Shown: one piece after another, positions 1-8,509 of the stretch
Numbering within the stretch: the first letter of the stretch is position 1
Layout: every line of letters starts with the position of its first letter
NCBI GenBank assembly: GCA_044225675.1
Contig: JBGAIH010000011.1
Coordinates: 87,026-151,025, forward strand
DNA length: 64,000 bases
Source: JACMQX01 sp044225675
GTDB taxonomy: Bacteria; Pseudomonadota; Gammaproteobacteria; Burkholderiales; Burkholderiaceae_C
Reading direction: 5' to 3'
The notes under the pieces: model-generated
Databases searched by the model: none
The model's input: the letters and a program-made list of their open reading frames with translations, nothing else
Told to the model about the DNA's origin: nothing
Program-made: the position numbers and the translations under genes

Positions 1-592
1 GCACGCCTTCGAGGCACTTGCCGCTGGCGGCCACGAGCGCGTCGAAGGTCTGCTTGCGGGCGTCGATCTCCAGCGCCGCAAACGAGCTCATCGCATCGAC
101 GATCAGGCCCTTGCCGTGGCGCAGGCAGACGTCGGAGATCGCCTGCAGCGGGTTGTGAACGCCGGCGCCGGTCTCGCAGTGGATCATCACCACGTGGGTG
201 ATGCCAGGGTCCTCCTTGAGCTTCGCGTCGAGCGCGTCGGGCGACACCTGCTGCGCCTCGTCGAAGGCCATGACGGTGCAGCGCCGGCCCATCAGCGTGG
301 TCAGGCGCGCCGCGCGCTTGCAGTAGGCGCCGTTGTCGAGCACCAGCACGTGGCCGTCGCGCGGCACAACGGTCGCCACAGCGGCCTCCACGCTGAAGGT
401 GCCGCTGCCCTGCAGGGGCACGACGACGTGCGTGTCATGGCCGTGCACGACGTCCAGCAGGCTCCTGCGCAGGCCGGCCGTCACGGCGTTGAAGTCGGCG
501 TCCCACGAGCCCCAGTCCTTGAGCATGGCCAGCTTGGTGCGCAGCGTGGTGGTGAGCGGGCCGGGGGTGAGGAGGATCTTGTCTCTGTCCAT
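1..592 (-). CDS. phnW: 2-aminoethylphosphonate--pyruvate transaminase, partial (C-terminus beyond left edge)
   Basis: PLP-dependent transaminase that moves the amino group of 2-aminoethylphosphonate to pyruvate, giving phosphonoacetaldehyde and alanine. The visible 197 residues begin MDRDKILLTPGPLTTT, the typical PhnW opening, and include the small-domain motif PLQGSGTFSVEA. The motif ASGKCLEG at the very edge carries the probable PLP-binding lysine, Lys192. About 170 C-terminal residues lie outside the window. The start is the ATG at 590-592. The gene follows the transporter genes in the same direction after a gap of about 100 bp, so it is probably the last gene of the transport unit. Its product is the substrate of PhnY, encoded in the divergent unit. 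Confidence 0.95.
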   Translation of the reverse strand, partial: MDRDKILLTPGPLTTTLRTKLAMLKDWGSWDADFNAVTAGLRRSLLDVVHGHDTHVVVPLQGSGTFSVEAAVATVVPRDGHVLVLDNGAYCKRAARLTTLMGRRCTVMAFDEAQQVSPDALDAKLKEDPGITHVVMIHCETGAGVHNPLQAISDVCLRHGKGLIVDAMSSFAALEIDARKQTFDALVAASGKCLEGV

Positions 593-615
593 GGGGGTCT
601 CGTCGGTCTGTCTCT

Positions 616-639
616 CGGGTTGTCGTTCGGGTTGTCGTT
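616..639. repeat. two tandem copies of a 12-bp unit in the permease-phnW gap
   Basis: CGGGTTGTCGTT occurs twice head to tail, followed by a degenerate third copy. It lies in the roughly 100-bp gap between the permease stop and phnW. Probably a slipped-strand expansion; no function is apparent. Confidence 0.6.
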
Positions 640-696
640 CGTCGGTTCGCGGGATCGGGCTTGCGGGGGTCGAAGCTGCCAGGCAGGCCGGCCGCC

Positions 697-2433
697 TCAG
701 CGCGGGCCGCGCCAGGCCTGGGTGCGGCGGTTGACCCACCAGCCCAGGCCCATGAAGAGCAGCGTGGCCACGGCCGAGGCCGCGCCGATCAGCACCGCCA
801 TCGCTGCGGCGGCGCCGGTCTCGCCGGCTTCGTCGAGGTTGAGGATGGCGATCGACGCCACCTTGGTCTCGGGTGAGTAGAGGAACACCACGGCCGAGAT
901 GGTGGTCATCGCGTTGATGAAGAAGTAGCGCGCGATGTCCACCAGCGCGGGCGTGCAGATCGGCAGCGTGACGCGCCAGAAGGTCTTGTAGAACGGCACC
1001 TTGAGCGAGGCGCTCACGGCCTCGAACTCGCCGTCCAGGCTCTTGAGCGCGGTGACCGCGGTGAGGTGGCCGGTGGTGTAGAAGTGGACGATGGTGCACA
1101 GCGTCAGCAGCGTCATCGTGTGGTACAGGAAGTTCAGCGGGTTGTTCGGCTCATTGAAGAAGAAGATGTAGCCCAGGCCGAGCACCAGCCCCGGCACCGC
1201 CATCGGCAGCATGGCCAGGAAGCGGACCATGCCGCGCAGCCCGTCGGCGCCGCGCACCTTCTCCAGCAGGTAGGCGCCGCAGAACACCAGCAGCGTGCCG
1301 AAGACGGCCGTGCCGGCGGCCATCTTCAGGCTGTTGATGAAGCCTTCGCCGACCTCGGCATCGACCAGGCCCATGGTGTAGTGGCGCAGGCTCGGCGCGA
1401 GGTTGTAGGGCCAGAGCGTGGCGAAGGACGCGAAGATCGCCATGCCGAGCATGGCCAGCACGAGAAAGGCGATGGCGCAGCAATAGGCTGTCATCGCGAG
1501 GTCGAAGCCGCGCGCCGGCTTGGGCCGGTAGGGTATGGCGCGCGCGGTGAGCATGGCGGTCTGGCGGCGGCTGACGTACTTGTCGACCGCGAAGGTCAGC
1601 ACCGCAGGCGCCAGCAGCAGGATGGCCACCACGGCGCCGCGCGCGAAGTCCTGCTGGCCGATCACGAGCTTGAACACGTCGGTGGCCAGCACGTTGAAGT
1701 TGCCGCCGATCACCTTCGGGATGCCGAAGTCGGTGATCACGAGGGTGAAGGTCACGAGCGCCGCCGAGATGATGCCGTACTTGGCGCCCGGCAGCGTGAT
1801 GGTGAAGAACTTGCGCGCGGCGCGGGTGCCCATGGCGTCGGCCGCCTCGTACAGCCGCGCGTCCGACAGGCTGAGCGCGGTCACGAGGATCATCAGCGCA
1901 TGCGGGAACACCGCGAAGCACTCGGCCACGACGATGCCCGGCGCGCCATAGATCTGGCTGATGCCCAGGCCCTGCATCCAGGCCTTGAGCACGCCCTGGT
2001 TGCCGAACCAGTAGATCAGCGAGATCGCTGCCAGGAGCGACGGCGCCAGCAGCGGAATGAGCGTGATGCCGCGAAAAAGTGGCTTGAGCGGCATGCACGA
2101 GCGCGCCAGCGCGTAGGCAAAGCCGAAGGCCAGCGGAATCGTGATGAGCGTCACCACCACTGACACCCAGATGCTGTTCCACAGGCTTTCGAGCAGCGCC
2201 GGCGTCCGGGCGTAGGCGATGAAGTTGGCTAACCAGACGAACTGGCCTTCCTTGCCCTGCAGCGCCTGCTGCAGGATGGAAGCGAGCGGCAGCGCGAGAA
2301 AGGCCACGAGCAGCAGCGCCACGAGCGCGATGGCCAGGTAGGCGACGCGGTCACTCCAGTGGGCCTGCTGGCGCACCGGCGCTCCGGCGGGCAGGGCGGC
2401 CGATGCAGCGGAGGTGGCGGTGGCGCGGCTCAT
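697..2433 (-). CDS. 2-aminoethylphosphonate ABC transporter, double-domain permease
   Basis: Inner-membrane permease of 578 residues, about twice the size of a single binding-protein-dependent permease. It carries two transport domains in tandem. Each has an EAA-type cytoplasmic loop: EAADAMGTRAARKFFTITLPG in the first half and EAVSASLKVPFYKTFWRVTLP in the second. Such fused permeases are characteristic of the putative AEP transporter family near phnW (TIGR03262 group). Its start overlaps the stop of the upstream ATPase gene (ATGA), which implies translational coupling. Substrate assignment rests on the neighbouring phnW, phnA and phnY; the fold alone would also fit Fe(III) or thiamine importers. 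Confidence 0.9.
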   Translation of the reverse strand: MSRATATSAASAALPAGAPVRQQAHWSDRVAYLAIALVALLLVAFLALPLASILQQALQGKEGQFVWLANFIAYARTPALLESLWNSIWVSVVVTLITIPLAFGFAYALARSCMPLKPLFRGITLIPLLAPSLLAAISLIYWFGNQGVLKAWMQGLGISQIYGAPGIVVAECFAVFPHALMILVTALSLSDARLYEAADAMGTRAARKFFTITLPGAKYGIISAALVTFTLVITDFGIPKVIGGNFNVLATDVFKLVIGQQDFARGAVVAILLLAPAVLTFAVDKYVSRRQTAMLTARAIPYRPKPARGFDLAMTAYCCAIAFLVLAMLGMAIFASFATLWPYNLAPSLRHYTMGLVDAEVGEGFINSLKMAAGTAVFGTLLVFCGAYLLEKVRGADGLRGMVRFLAMLPMAVPGLVLGLGYIFFFNEPNNPLNFLYHTMTLLTLCTIVHFYTTGHLTAVTALKSLDGEFEAVSASLKVPFYKTFWRVTLPICTPALVDIARYFFINAMTTISAVVFLYSPETKVASIAILNLDEAGETGAAAAMAVLIGAASAVATLLFMGLGWWVNRRTQAWRGPR

Positions 2434-3485
2434 CAGAACACCCGGATGCGCTCGGGCAGCAGCCGCAGGCGCAGGGTCGAGCCGACGGCGAGCGACTGCT
2501 CCGACAGGAAGTTCAGCGACAGGTACACCGTGAGCCGGTGCGAATCGAGTGCCGGCGAGGCCACGTGGACGTGGCAGTAGGAACCGAGGAACTCGATCTT
2601 CTCGATGGCCGCGTCGAACACATGCGCGTCGCCCTCGGCGATCGGGCGGGCCAGCACGTCCTCGGGGCGCAGGTAGACCCGCACCTCGCGGTCCGGCCCT
2701 TCATGCGCCAGGCGCAGCGCTCCGACGTGCAGCTGCCCGTCCTGCACGCGGCCGGGCAGCGCGTTGACCTTGCCGACGAAGTCGGCGACGAAGGGCGAGG
2801 CGGCCTCGCGGTAGACCTCCATGGGCGTGCCGATCTGCTCGATCACGCCATGGTTCATCACCACGATGCGGTCGGCCACGGTCAGGGCTTCCTCCTGGTC
2901 GTGCGTGACCATGATGGTGGTGACGCCGAGCTTCTGCTGCAGCGCACGGATCTCCTGCCGCAGCCGCAGCCGCTCGAGCGCGTCGAGTGCCGACAGCGGC
3001 TCGTCGAGCAGCAGCAGGCCGGGCGAGGTGGCGAGCGCGCGCGCCAGCGCGATGCGCTGCTGCTGGCCGCCCGAGAGCTGGCCCGGGTACTTGGGCTCGC
3101 TGCCCGGCAGGCCGACGAGCTTGACGAGCTCGCTCACGCGCCGCGCGATCTCGGCCTTGGGCGTCTTGCGGTTGACCAGGCCGTAGGCGACGTTGTCGGC
3201 CACGGTGAGGTTGGGAAACAGCGCATAGCTCTGGAACACGATGCCGTAGTCGCGCAGCGCCGGGGGCAGCACCGAGATGTCGCGCGCGCCCTGCAGCACC
3301 TCGCCGGAGGTCTGCACCTCCAGGCCCGCGATGATGCGCAGCAGCGTGGTCTTGCCGCAGCCCGACGGGCCGAGAAAGCAGACGAACTCGCCCTTGCGGA
3401 TCTGCAGGTTGATGTCGTGCAGCGCAACGAAGGAGCCGAACTCCTTGCGGATGTGGCGCAGTTCGAGAAATGTGTCGTGGGTCAT
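2433..3485 (-). CDS. phnT: 2-aminoethylphosphonate ABC transporter, ATP-binding protein
   Basis: ATPase of 350 residues that energises AEP import. Visible motifs are Walker A GPSGCGKTT, signature LSGGQQQR, Walker B LLLLDEPLSALD and switch histidine VTHDQEEA. A C-terminal TOBE-like region of about 100 residues includes VYLRPEDVLARP. It belongs to the spermidine/iron/AEP branch of importers. The upstream binding-protein gene ends 176 bp away across a very GC-rich gap with several overlapping stem-loops around 3590-3640. Such structures often stabilise the binding-protein mRNA and lower expression of the downstream ATPase and permease. Confidence 0.93.
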   Translation of the reverse strand: MTHDTFLELRHIRKEFGSFVALHDINLQIRKGEFVCFLGPSGCGKTTLLRIIAGLEVQTSGEVLQGARDISVLPPALRDYGIVFQSYALFPNLTVADNVAYGLVNRKTPKAEIARRVSELVKLVGLPGSEPKYPGQLSGGQQQRIALARALATSPGLLLLDEPLSALDALERLRLRQEIRALQQKLGVTTIMVTHDQEEALTVADRIVVMNHGVIEQIGTPMEVYREAASPFVADFVGKVNALPGRVQDGQLHVGALRLAHEGPDREVRVYLRPEDVLARPIAEGDAHVFDAAIEKIEFLGSYCHVHVASPALDSHRLTVYLSLNFLSEQSLAVGSTLRLRLLPERIRVF

Positions 3486-3661
3486 GCCAGGCGGGGGCCG
3501 TCGTGCGCCAGAAGGACGTCAGAGATACGGGGGCGAAAAGGGCAGGCGGGCCTGCCGGTCGGCGCCAGCCGCCCCTTCGCGCCACACGGCAGGCCGGCAG
3601 GGCCGGCCCGCGGGTGTCGCCCCGGGAGGGCGGGCAGCCGGCGGGCCGCCAGGGTGCGGGC

Positions 3662-4699
3662 TCAGCGCTTTTCGGTCTTGCCGTTGTAGCGCTTGGTCCA
3701 CTCTTCGAGGATGCGCTCGCGGTTGTCGGCCGCCCACTTGAAGTCCATCTTCACGAGGCGGGCCTCATAGTCCTTGGGCACGTTGGCCAGCGGGGGCGCG
3801 AGGCCCGGCTGGGCGGTGATGGCGAAGTTCTTGCCATAGAGCATCATCGCGTCCTTGCTGGAAGCCCAGTCGGCCAGCTTCTTGGCGGCGTCGAGCTTCT
3901 TGGTGCCCTTGTGGATCGCGAAGGCTTCCAGGTCCCAGCCCAGGCCTTCCTTGGGGAAGACGAGGTCGATCGGAGCGCCCTTGGCCTTGTTGGTGTTGGC
4001 GCGGTACTCGAACGAGATGCCCACGACGAACTCGCCGGCGGCAGCCATGTTGCAGGGCTTGGAGCCCGAGTGCGTGTACTGCGCGATGTTCTCGTGCAGC
4101 GCGTCCATGTACTTCCAGCCGCCGCCCTTGCCCTTGTCGTCGCCGAACAGCGTGAGCCAGGCGGTCACGTCGAAGTAGCCGGTGCCGGAGGAGGCCGGGT
4201 TGGGCATGACGATCTGGCCCTTGTAGGCGGGCTTGGTCAGGTCCTTCCAGGTCTCGGGCTTGGGGATGCCCTTCTTCTGGGCCTCGACCGTGTTGAAGCA
4301 GACGGTGGCGCCCCACACATCCATGCCGAACCAGGCCGGCGGGTTCTTCTTGTCCTTGTACTGGCTCATGATGCCGTCGAGATTGAGCGGCGCGTAGGGA
4401 ATGAGCATGCCCTGGCTGTCGAGCAGCGCGAGGCTGGAGGCGGCCACGCCCATCACGGCGTCGGCCTGAGGGTTGGCCTTCTCGGCCAGCAGCTTGGCGG
4501 TGATCACGCCGGTCGAGTCGCGCACCCACTTGAGCTCGATGTCCGGATAGGCCTTGTTGAAGCCTTCCTGGTACGCCTTGAGCTGGTCGGTCTCCAGGGC
4601 GGTGTAGACCAGCAGCTGGGTTTTCTGGGCGGAAGCCGCGGCGGCGAAGGCCACGAGGCCTCCGACGGCGAGGGACTTGAAGATCGTGGACAAGCGCAT
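3662..4699 (-). CDS. phnS: 2-aminoethylphosphonate ABC transporter, periplasmic substrate-binding protein
   Basis: Periplasmic receptor of the importer, 345 residues including a signal peptide (MRLSTIFKSLAVGGLVAFAA, cleavage near ASAQ). The mature protein begins with KTQLLVYTALETDQ, as in the Fe(III)/AEP binding-protein family. A longer frame exists to 4843, but the ATG at 4697-4699 is chosen because it opens the signal peptide and has AGGAGC a few bases upstream. It is the first gene of a leftward unit transcribed from the divergent promoter shared with the GntR gene, and it should be the most strongly expressed. Expected ligand is AEP or an N-methylated relative (inference from context). 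Confidence 0.92.
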   Translation of the reverse strand: MRLSTIFKSLAVGGLVAFAAAASAQKTQLLVYTALETDQLKAYQEGFNKAYPDIELKWVRDSTGVITAKLLAEKANPQADAVMGVAASSLALLDSQGMLIPYAPLNLDGIMSQYKDKKNPPAWFGMDVWGATVCFNTVEAQKKGIPKPETWKDLTKPAYKGQIVMPNPASSGTGYFDVTAWLTLFGDDKGKGGGWKYMDALHENIAQYTHSGSKPCNMAAAGEFVVGISFEYRANTNKAKGAPIDLVFPKEGLGWDLEAFAIHKGTKKLDAAKKLADWASSKDAMMLYGKNFAITAQPGLAPPLANVPKDYEARLVKMDFKWAADNRERILEEWTKRYNGKTEKR

Positions 4700-4825
4700 G
4701 TAAAGCTCCTTCGGCAACAAAAGTGGCAATGCTGTGACCCGTGGGTGACGGCGTGATGACAAGCAAGCTTCGTTCCCTCCCCGCCCGCAGTCCCTCTGGC
4801 TCCACGCCCCGCGCACCGTGGCTTG

Positions 4826-4899
4826 ATTTAACTTCGGCCTCAATACCTTGTCAATTGTTATTTGTAGATTGTTGACAATCCGCCGATTTGTGATTCAAT
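4826..4899. promoter_or_regulatory. divergent promoter and candidate GntR operator
   Basis: A near-perfect palindrome GATTGT-TG-ACAATC (4867-4880) has the form of FadR-subfamily operators (short inverted arms around a 2-bp centre). It contains TTGACA (4872-4877), which with TTCAAT (4894-4899, 16-bp spacer) makes a rightward promoter for the GntR gene. On the other strand TTGACA (4854-4849) with TTAAAT (4831-4826, 17-bp spacer) makes a leftward promoter for phnS. The heptamers TTGTCAA and TTGACAA form a wider inverted repeat (4848-4878). A bound repressor would cover both -35 elements. The predicted rightward transcript starts at or next to the ATG at 4907, so it may be leaderless; no ribosome-binding site is visible there. 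Confidence 0.6.
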
Positions 4900-4906
4900 C
4901 CCCTCC

Positions 4907-5635
4907 ATGAACGCGGTGCCGCACCCCACCATCGCCCTGCTGCAGTCCAGCTCGCTCACCACCGTGGTGCAGCAGGAGATCGAGCGCGCCATCCTGGCCG
5001 GCGAATATGCACCGGGCAGCAAGCTGATCGAGGCCACGCTGGCCGAGAAGATGGGCGTCTCGCGCGGGCCGGTGCGCGAGGCCTTCCGCATGCTGGAGGA
5101 AGCCGGCCTCGTGCGCAACGAGAAGAACCGCGGCGTGTTCGTGCGCGACATCCCGATCGACGAGGCGGTGGAGATCTTCGACCTGCGCGCCGCCATGGAC
5201 GAGCTGGTGGGCCGCCAGCTCGCGCAGCACATCACGCCGGCCGGCCTCAAGGAGATCAAGGGCCTGGTCGACGCGATGGAAAAGGCGGTGAAGACCGAAG
5301 ACGCCTACAACTACCACCTGCTCAACCTGCGCTTTCACGACCGCCTGGTCGAGATGGCCGGCAACCGCAAGCTCACCGCGATCTACCGCAAGCTGATCAA
5401 GGAGCTGTCGCTGTTTCGCCGGCTGAACCTGGCCGACGGCTGGCTGATGCCGATCTCGGCCGGCGAGCACCGCGACATCGTCAAGGCCATCGCCTCGGGC
5501 GACGCCGACAAGGCCGGCCGCGCCATGTTCGACCATGTGATGGAGAGCAAGGAACGCACCATCGAGAACGACCTGCGCCGCCAGTCGCGCGCATCGAGTT
5601 CCGCCACCGACAAACCCAAACGAGGAAGCCGCTGA
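4907..5635 (+). CDS. GntR-family (FCD) transcriptional regulator of the phosphonate locus
   Basis: Transcription factor of 242 residues. The N-terminal winged helix-turn-helix (about 20-85) contains APGSKLIEATLAEKMGVSRG and VREAFRMLEEAGLV, the classic GntR signature. The C-terminal all-helical FCD ligand-binding domain (about 95-220) has the usual metal-site pattern with LRFHDRLVEMAGN and a later SAGEHRDIVKAI. It lies between the divergent transporter and catabolic genes, 4 bp before phnA, so it probably controls both units and itself. The effector is unknown; AEP, phosphonoacetaldehyde or phosphonoacetate are reasonable candidates. A low-affinity divalent metal in the FCD domain is expected from the family. 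Confidence 0.9.
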   Translation: MNAVPHPTIALLQSSSLTTVVQQEIERAILAGEYAPGSKLIEATLAEKMGVSRGPVREAFRMLEEAGLVRNEKNRGVFVRDIPIDEAVEIFDLRAAMDELVGRQLAQHITPAGLKEIKGLVDAMEKAVKTEDAYNYHLLNLRFHDRLVEMAGNRKLTAIYRKLIKELSLFRRLNLADGWLMPISAGEHRDIVKAIASGDADKAGRAMFDHVMESKERTIENDLRRQSRASSSATDKPKRGSR

Positions 5636-5639
5636 CATC

Positions 5640-6872
5640 ATGGCCCAAGCCCATGCCGATCTGAACGTGAATGGACGCAGCTACCGCCTGCCGGCGCGCC
5701 CGGTGGTGGTGGTGTGCGTGGACGGCTGCGAGCCCGACTACCTCGGCCAGGCCGTGGCCGCCGGCCGCATGCCCTGGCTGAAGAAGGCCCTGGCCCAGGG
5801 CGAGGGCCTGATCGCCGAGTGCGTCGTGCCCTCCTTCACCAACCCCAACAACCTGTCCATCGTCACCGGCGCGCCGCCCAGTGTGCATGGCATCTGCGGC
5901 AACTACCTGTTCGACATGGCCAGCGGCACCGAGGTCATGATGAACGACCCCAAGTGGCTGCGCGCGCCCACACTGCTGGCGGCGCTGGCCGACGCCGGCA
6001 AGTCGGTGGCCGTGGTCACCGCCAAGGACAAGCTGCGCCGCCTGCTGGGCCACCGCATGAAGGGCATCTGCTTTTCGTCCGAGAAGGCCGACGAGGTCAC
6101 GCTGGAGGACAACGGCATCGAGGACGTGCTGGGCCTGGTGGGCCGGCCGGTGCCCAGCGTGTACAGCGCCGACCTGTCGGAGTTCGTGTTCGCGGCCGGC
6201 GTGAAGCTCATGGAGAAGTACCGCCCCGACGTGATGTACCTGTCGACCACCGACTACATCCAGCACAAGCATGCGCCCGGCACCGACGGCGCCAATGCCT
6301 TCTACACCATGATGGACGGCTACCTGGGCCAGCTCGACGCTCTGGGCTGCGTGATCGCGCTGACCGCCGACCATGGCATGAACGCCAAGGTCGCGATGGA
6401 CGGCACGCCCGACGTGATCTACCTGCAGGACTGGTTCGATGCGCAGCTGGGCGCGGGCCAGGCCCGCGTGATCCTGCCGATCACCGACCCCTACGTGGTG
6501 CACCACGGCGCGCTCGGCTCGTTCGCGACCGTCTACCTGCCGGCCGGCGCCGACCGGGCGGCCCTGGTGGCGCGGCTGGGCGCCGTCAAGGGCATGGAAG
6601 CGGTGCTCACCCGCGAGCAGGCGGCCGAGCGCTTCGAGCTGCCGGCCGACCGCATCGGCGACATCGTGGCCGTGTCCGAGCGCTTCACCGTCATCGGCAC
6701 CTCGGCCTCGCGCCATGACCTGTCGGGCCTGGACGCGCCGCTGCGCTCGCATGGCGGCATCAGCGAGCAGCGCGTGCCGCTCATCATCAACCGCAAGCTG
6801 CCGGGCCTCGACCGCACGCGGCGCCTGCGCAACTTCGACGCCTTCGACCTCGCGCTCAACCTGGCCGAGTGA
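5640..6872 (+). CDS. phnA: phosphonoacetate hydrolase
   Basis: Zinc-dependent hydrolase of the alkaline phosphatase superfamily that splits phosphonoacetate into acetate and phosphate, the C-P cleavage step of the PhnW-PhnY-PhnA pathway. The protein has 410 residues. Metal-binding and catalytic signatures are VVVVCVDGCEPDYL near residue 20, SFTNPNNLSIVTG near residue 65 (the Thr is the expected nucleophile), TTDYIQHKHAPG near residue 205 and LTADHGMNAK near residue 242. The start ATG is 4 bp after the regulator's stop, so regulator and enzyme are co-transcribed. Assignment is firm because phnW and phnY are adjacent. Confidence 0.95.
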   Translation: MAQAHADLNVNGRSYRLPARPVVVVCVDGCEPDYLGQAVAAGRMPWLKKALAQGEGLIAECVVPSFTNPNNLSIVTGAPPSVHGICGNYLFDMASGTEVMMNDPKWLRAPTLLAALADAGKSVAVVTAKDKLRRLLGHRMKGICFSSEKADEVTLEDNGIEDVLGLVGRPVPSVYSADLSEFVFAAGVKLMEKYRPDVMYLSTTDYIQHKHAPGTDGANAFYTMMDGYLGQLDALGCVIALTADHGMNAKVAMDGTPDVIYLQDWFDAQLGAGQARVILPITDPYVVHHGALGSFATVYLPAGADRAALVARLGAVKGMEAVLTREQAAERFELPADRIGDIVAVSERFTVIGTSASRHDLSGLDAPLRSHGGISEQRVPLIINRKLPGLDRTRRLRNFDAFDLALNLAE

Positions 6873-6932
6873 AGCCGCCCGCGCGTCACGCATCCGTCCC
6901 CGCCCCACTTGCCGCAAAGGCCTGCCGCCCCC

Positions 6933-8393
6933 ATGAGCATCGACACCTGGATCCGCGACCACCATCTGGACAGCATGCGCATCGCCGGCCGGCGCGTCGG
7001 CGCGGAGCGCTCGGGCGACCGGGTGATCGAGGTCTTCAATCCCTACAGCGGCGCGCGGATCGGCAGCGTGCCCAAGGCCACGCTGGACGAAGTGCGCGAG
7101 GCCTTCGCCACGGCCCACGCCTGCCAGCCGACGCTCACCCGCTTCGAGCGGGCCGCCATCCTCAACAAGGCGGCGCAGATCGTCCACGCGCGGGTCGACG
7201 AGATCGCGCGGCTCATCACCGCCGAGGCCGGCCTGTGCCTGAAGGACTCGGTGTATGAAGCCGGGCGCGTGAGCGACGTGCTGCTGTTCGGCGCCAACGA
7301 GGTGCTCAAGGACGACGGCCAGATCTTCAGCTGCGATCTGACGCACCACGGCAAGAAGCGCCGGGTCTTCACCCAGCGCTCGCCGCTGCTGGGCGTGATC
7401 AGCGCCATCACGCCCTTCAACCACCCGATGAACCAGGTGGCGCACAAGGTCGTGCCCAGCATCGCCACCAACAACCGCATGGTGCTCAAGCCGTCGGAGA
7501 AGGTGCCGTTCTCGGCCCTGCTGTTCGCCGACATCCTGTACGAGGCCGGCCTGCCGCCGCAGATGCTGTCGGTCATCACCGGCGATCCGCGCGAGATCGC
7601 CGACGAGCTCATCACCAACGACCATGTGGACCTGATCACATTCACCGGCGGCGTGGGCATCGGCAAGTACATCGCCAGCAAGGCCGGCTACCGCCGCATG
7701 GTGCTGGAGCTGGGCGGCAACGACCCGATCATCGTGATGGAAGACGCCGACCTCGACGAAGCCTCCACACTCGCGGTGCAGGGCTCCTACAAGAACTCGG
7801 GGCAGCGCTGCACCGCCGTCAAGCGCATGCTGGTGCACCAGGCCGTGGCCGACCGCTTCGTCGAGCTTGTCGTCGAGAAGACGCGCGCCTGGAAGCACGG
7901 CGACCCGATGGACCCCGCCAACGACATGGGCACGGTGATCGACGAGCCCGCCGCCATGCTGTTCGAGTCGCGGGTGAACGAGGCCGTGGGCCGGGGCGCG
8001 CGCCTGCTCGTGGGCAACCAGCGGCGCGGCGCGCTGTATGCGCCGACCGTGCTCGACCGGGTGGACCCCGCGATGACCGTGGCCCGCGAGGAGACCTTCG
8101 GCCCGGTCTCGCCGATCATCCGCTTCGCCGACATCGACGAGGCCATCCGCATCTCCAACGGCACGGCCTACGGCCTGTCCAGCTCGGTATGCACCAACCG
8201 GCTCGACTACATCACCCGCTTCGTCAGCTCGCTGCACGTGGGCAGCGTCAACGTGCGCGAGGTGCCGGGCTACCGGCTGGAGCTCACGCCCTTCGGCGGC
8301 ATCAAGGACTCGGGCCTGGGCTACAAGGAAGGCGTGCAGGAAGCCATCAAGAGCTTCACCAACATCAAGACCTACTCGCTGCCCTGGACATGA
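6933..8393 (+). CDS. phnY: phosphonoacetaldehyde dehydrogenase
   Basis: Aldehyde dehydrogenase superfamily enzyme of 486 residues that oxidises phosphonoacetaldehyde to phosphonoacetate with NAD(P)+, linking PhnW to PhnA. Visible are ITPFNHPMNQVAHKVVPSI (nucleotide-binding region), MVLKPSEKVPFSALL, FTGGVGIGKYIA, the general base in LELGGNDP, and the catalytic cysteine in NSGQRCTAVKRML. The in-frame TTG at 6909 is possible, but the ATG at 6933 begins the family-like sequence MSIDTWIRDHHLDSMRIAG. It sits 60 bp after phnA on the same strand. It should not be confused with the unrelated dioxygenase PhnY*. Confidence 0.94.
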   Translation: MSIDTWIRDHHLDSMRIAGRRVGAERSGDRVIEVFNPYSGARIGSVPKATLDEVREAFATAHACQPTLTRFERAAILNKAAQIVHARVDEIARLITAEAGLCLKDSVYEAGRVSDVLLFGANEVLKDDGQIFSCDLTHHGKKRRVFTQRSPLLGVISAITPFNHPMNQVAHKVVPSIATNNRMVLKPSEKVPFSALLFADILYEAGLPPQMLSVITGDPREIADELITNDHVDLITFTGGVGIGKYIASKAGYRRMVLELGGNDPIIVMEDADLDEASTLAVQGSYKNSGQRCTAVKRMLVHQAVADRFVELVVEKTRAWKHGDPMDPANDMGTVIDEPAAMLFESRVNEAVGRGARLLVGNQRRGALYAPTVLDRVDPAMTVAREETFGPVSPIIRFADIDEAIRISNGTAYGLSSSVCTNRLDYITRFVSSLHVGSVNVREVPGYRLELTPFGGIKDSGLGYKEGVQEAIKSFTNIKTYSLPWT

Positions 8394-8509
8394 GCCACCT
8401 GCTGGACCTGCTGGACCTGCCGGGCCGGCCGGACCCGCTTCACCCGCATCGCCCGGCGCGCGCCAGCGCCCTGCCCGGCATCGCGCTCCTGGAGAATCCG
8501 ACATGCTGA
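8390..8509 (+). CDS. possible 39-residue coupling peptide between phnY and the phnZ-like gene
   Basis: A small frame starts at an ATG that overlaps the phnY stop (ATGA, 8390-8393) and ends with a TGA (8507-8509) inside the first codons of the next gene. The peptide begins MSHLLDLLDLPGRPDPLHPH and is rich in Leu, Pro and His; its first codons contain a 9-bp tandem repeat (CTGCTGGAC). The overlap at both ends is what one expects of a translated linker that carries ribosomes across the gap. It could equally be chance in GC-rich DNA. No family is recognised. Confidence 0.3.
   Translation: MSHLLDLLDLPGRPDPLHPHRPARASALPGIALLENPTC

Noticed and set aside
3486..3661. Overlapping GC-rich stem-loops in the phnS-phnT gap, considered as a riboswitch or terminator
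   Set aside because: No conserved riboswitch core and no T-run; a simple mRNA stability structure is more likely.
2403..4756. Two overlapping plus-strand frames of 428 codons each
   Set aside because: Shadows of the ABC ATPase and binding-protein genes on the minus strand.
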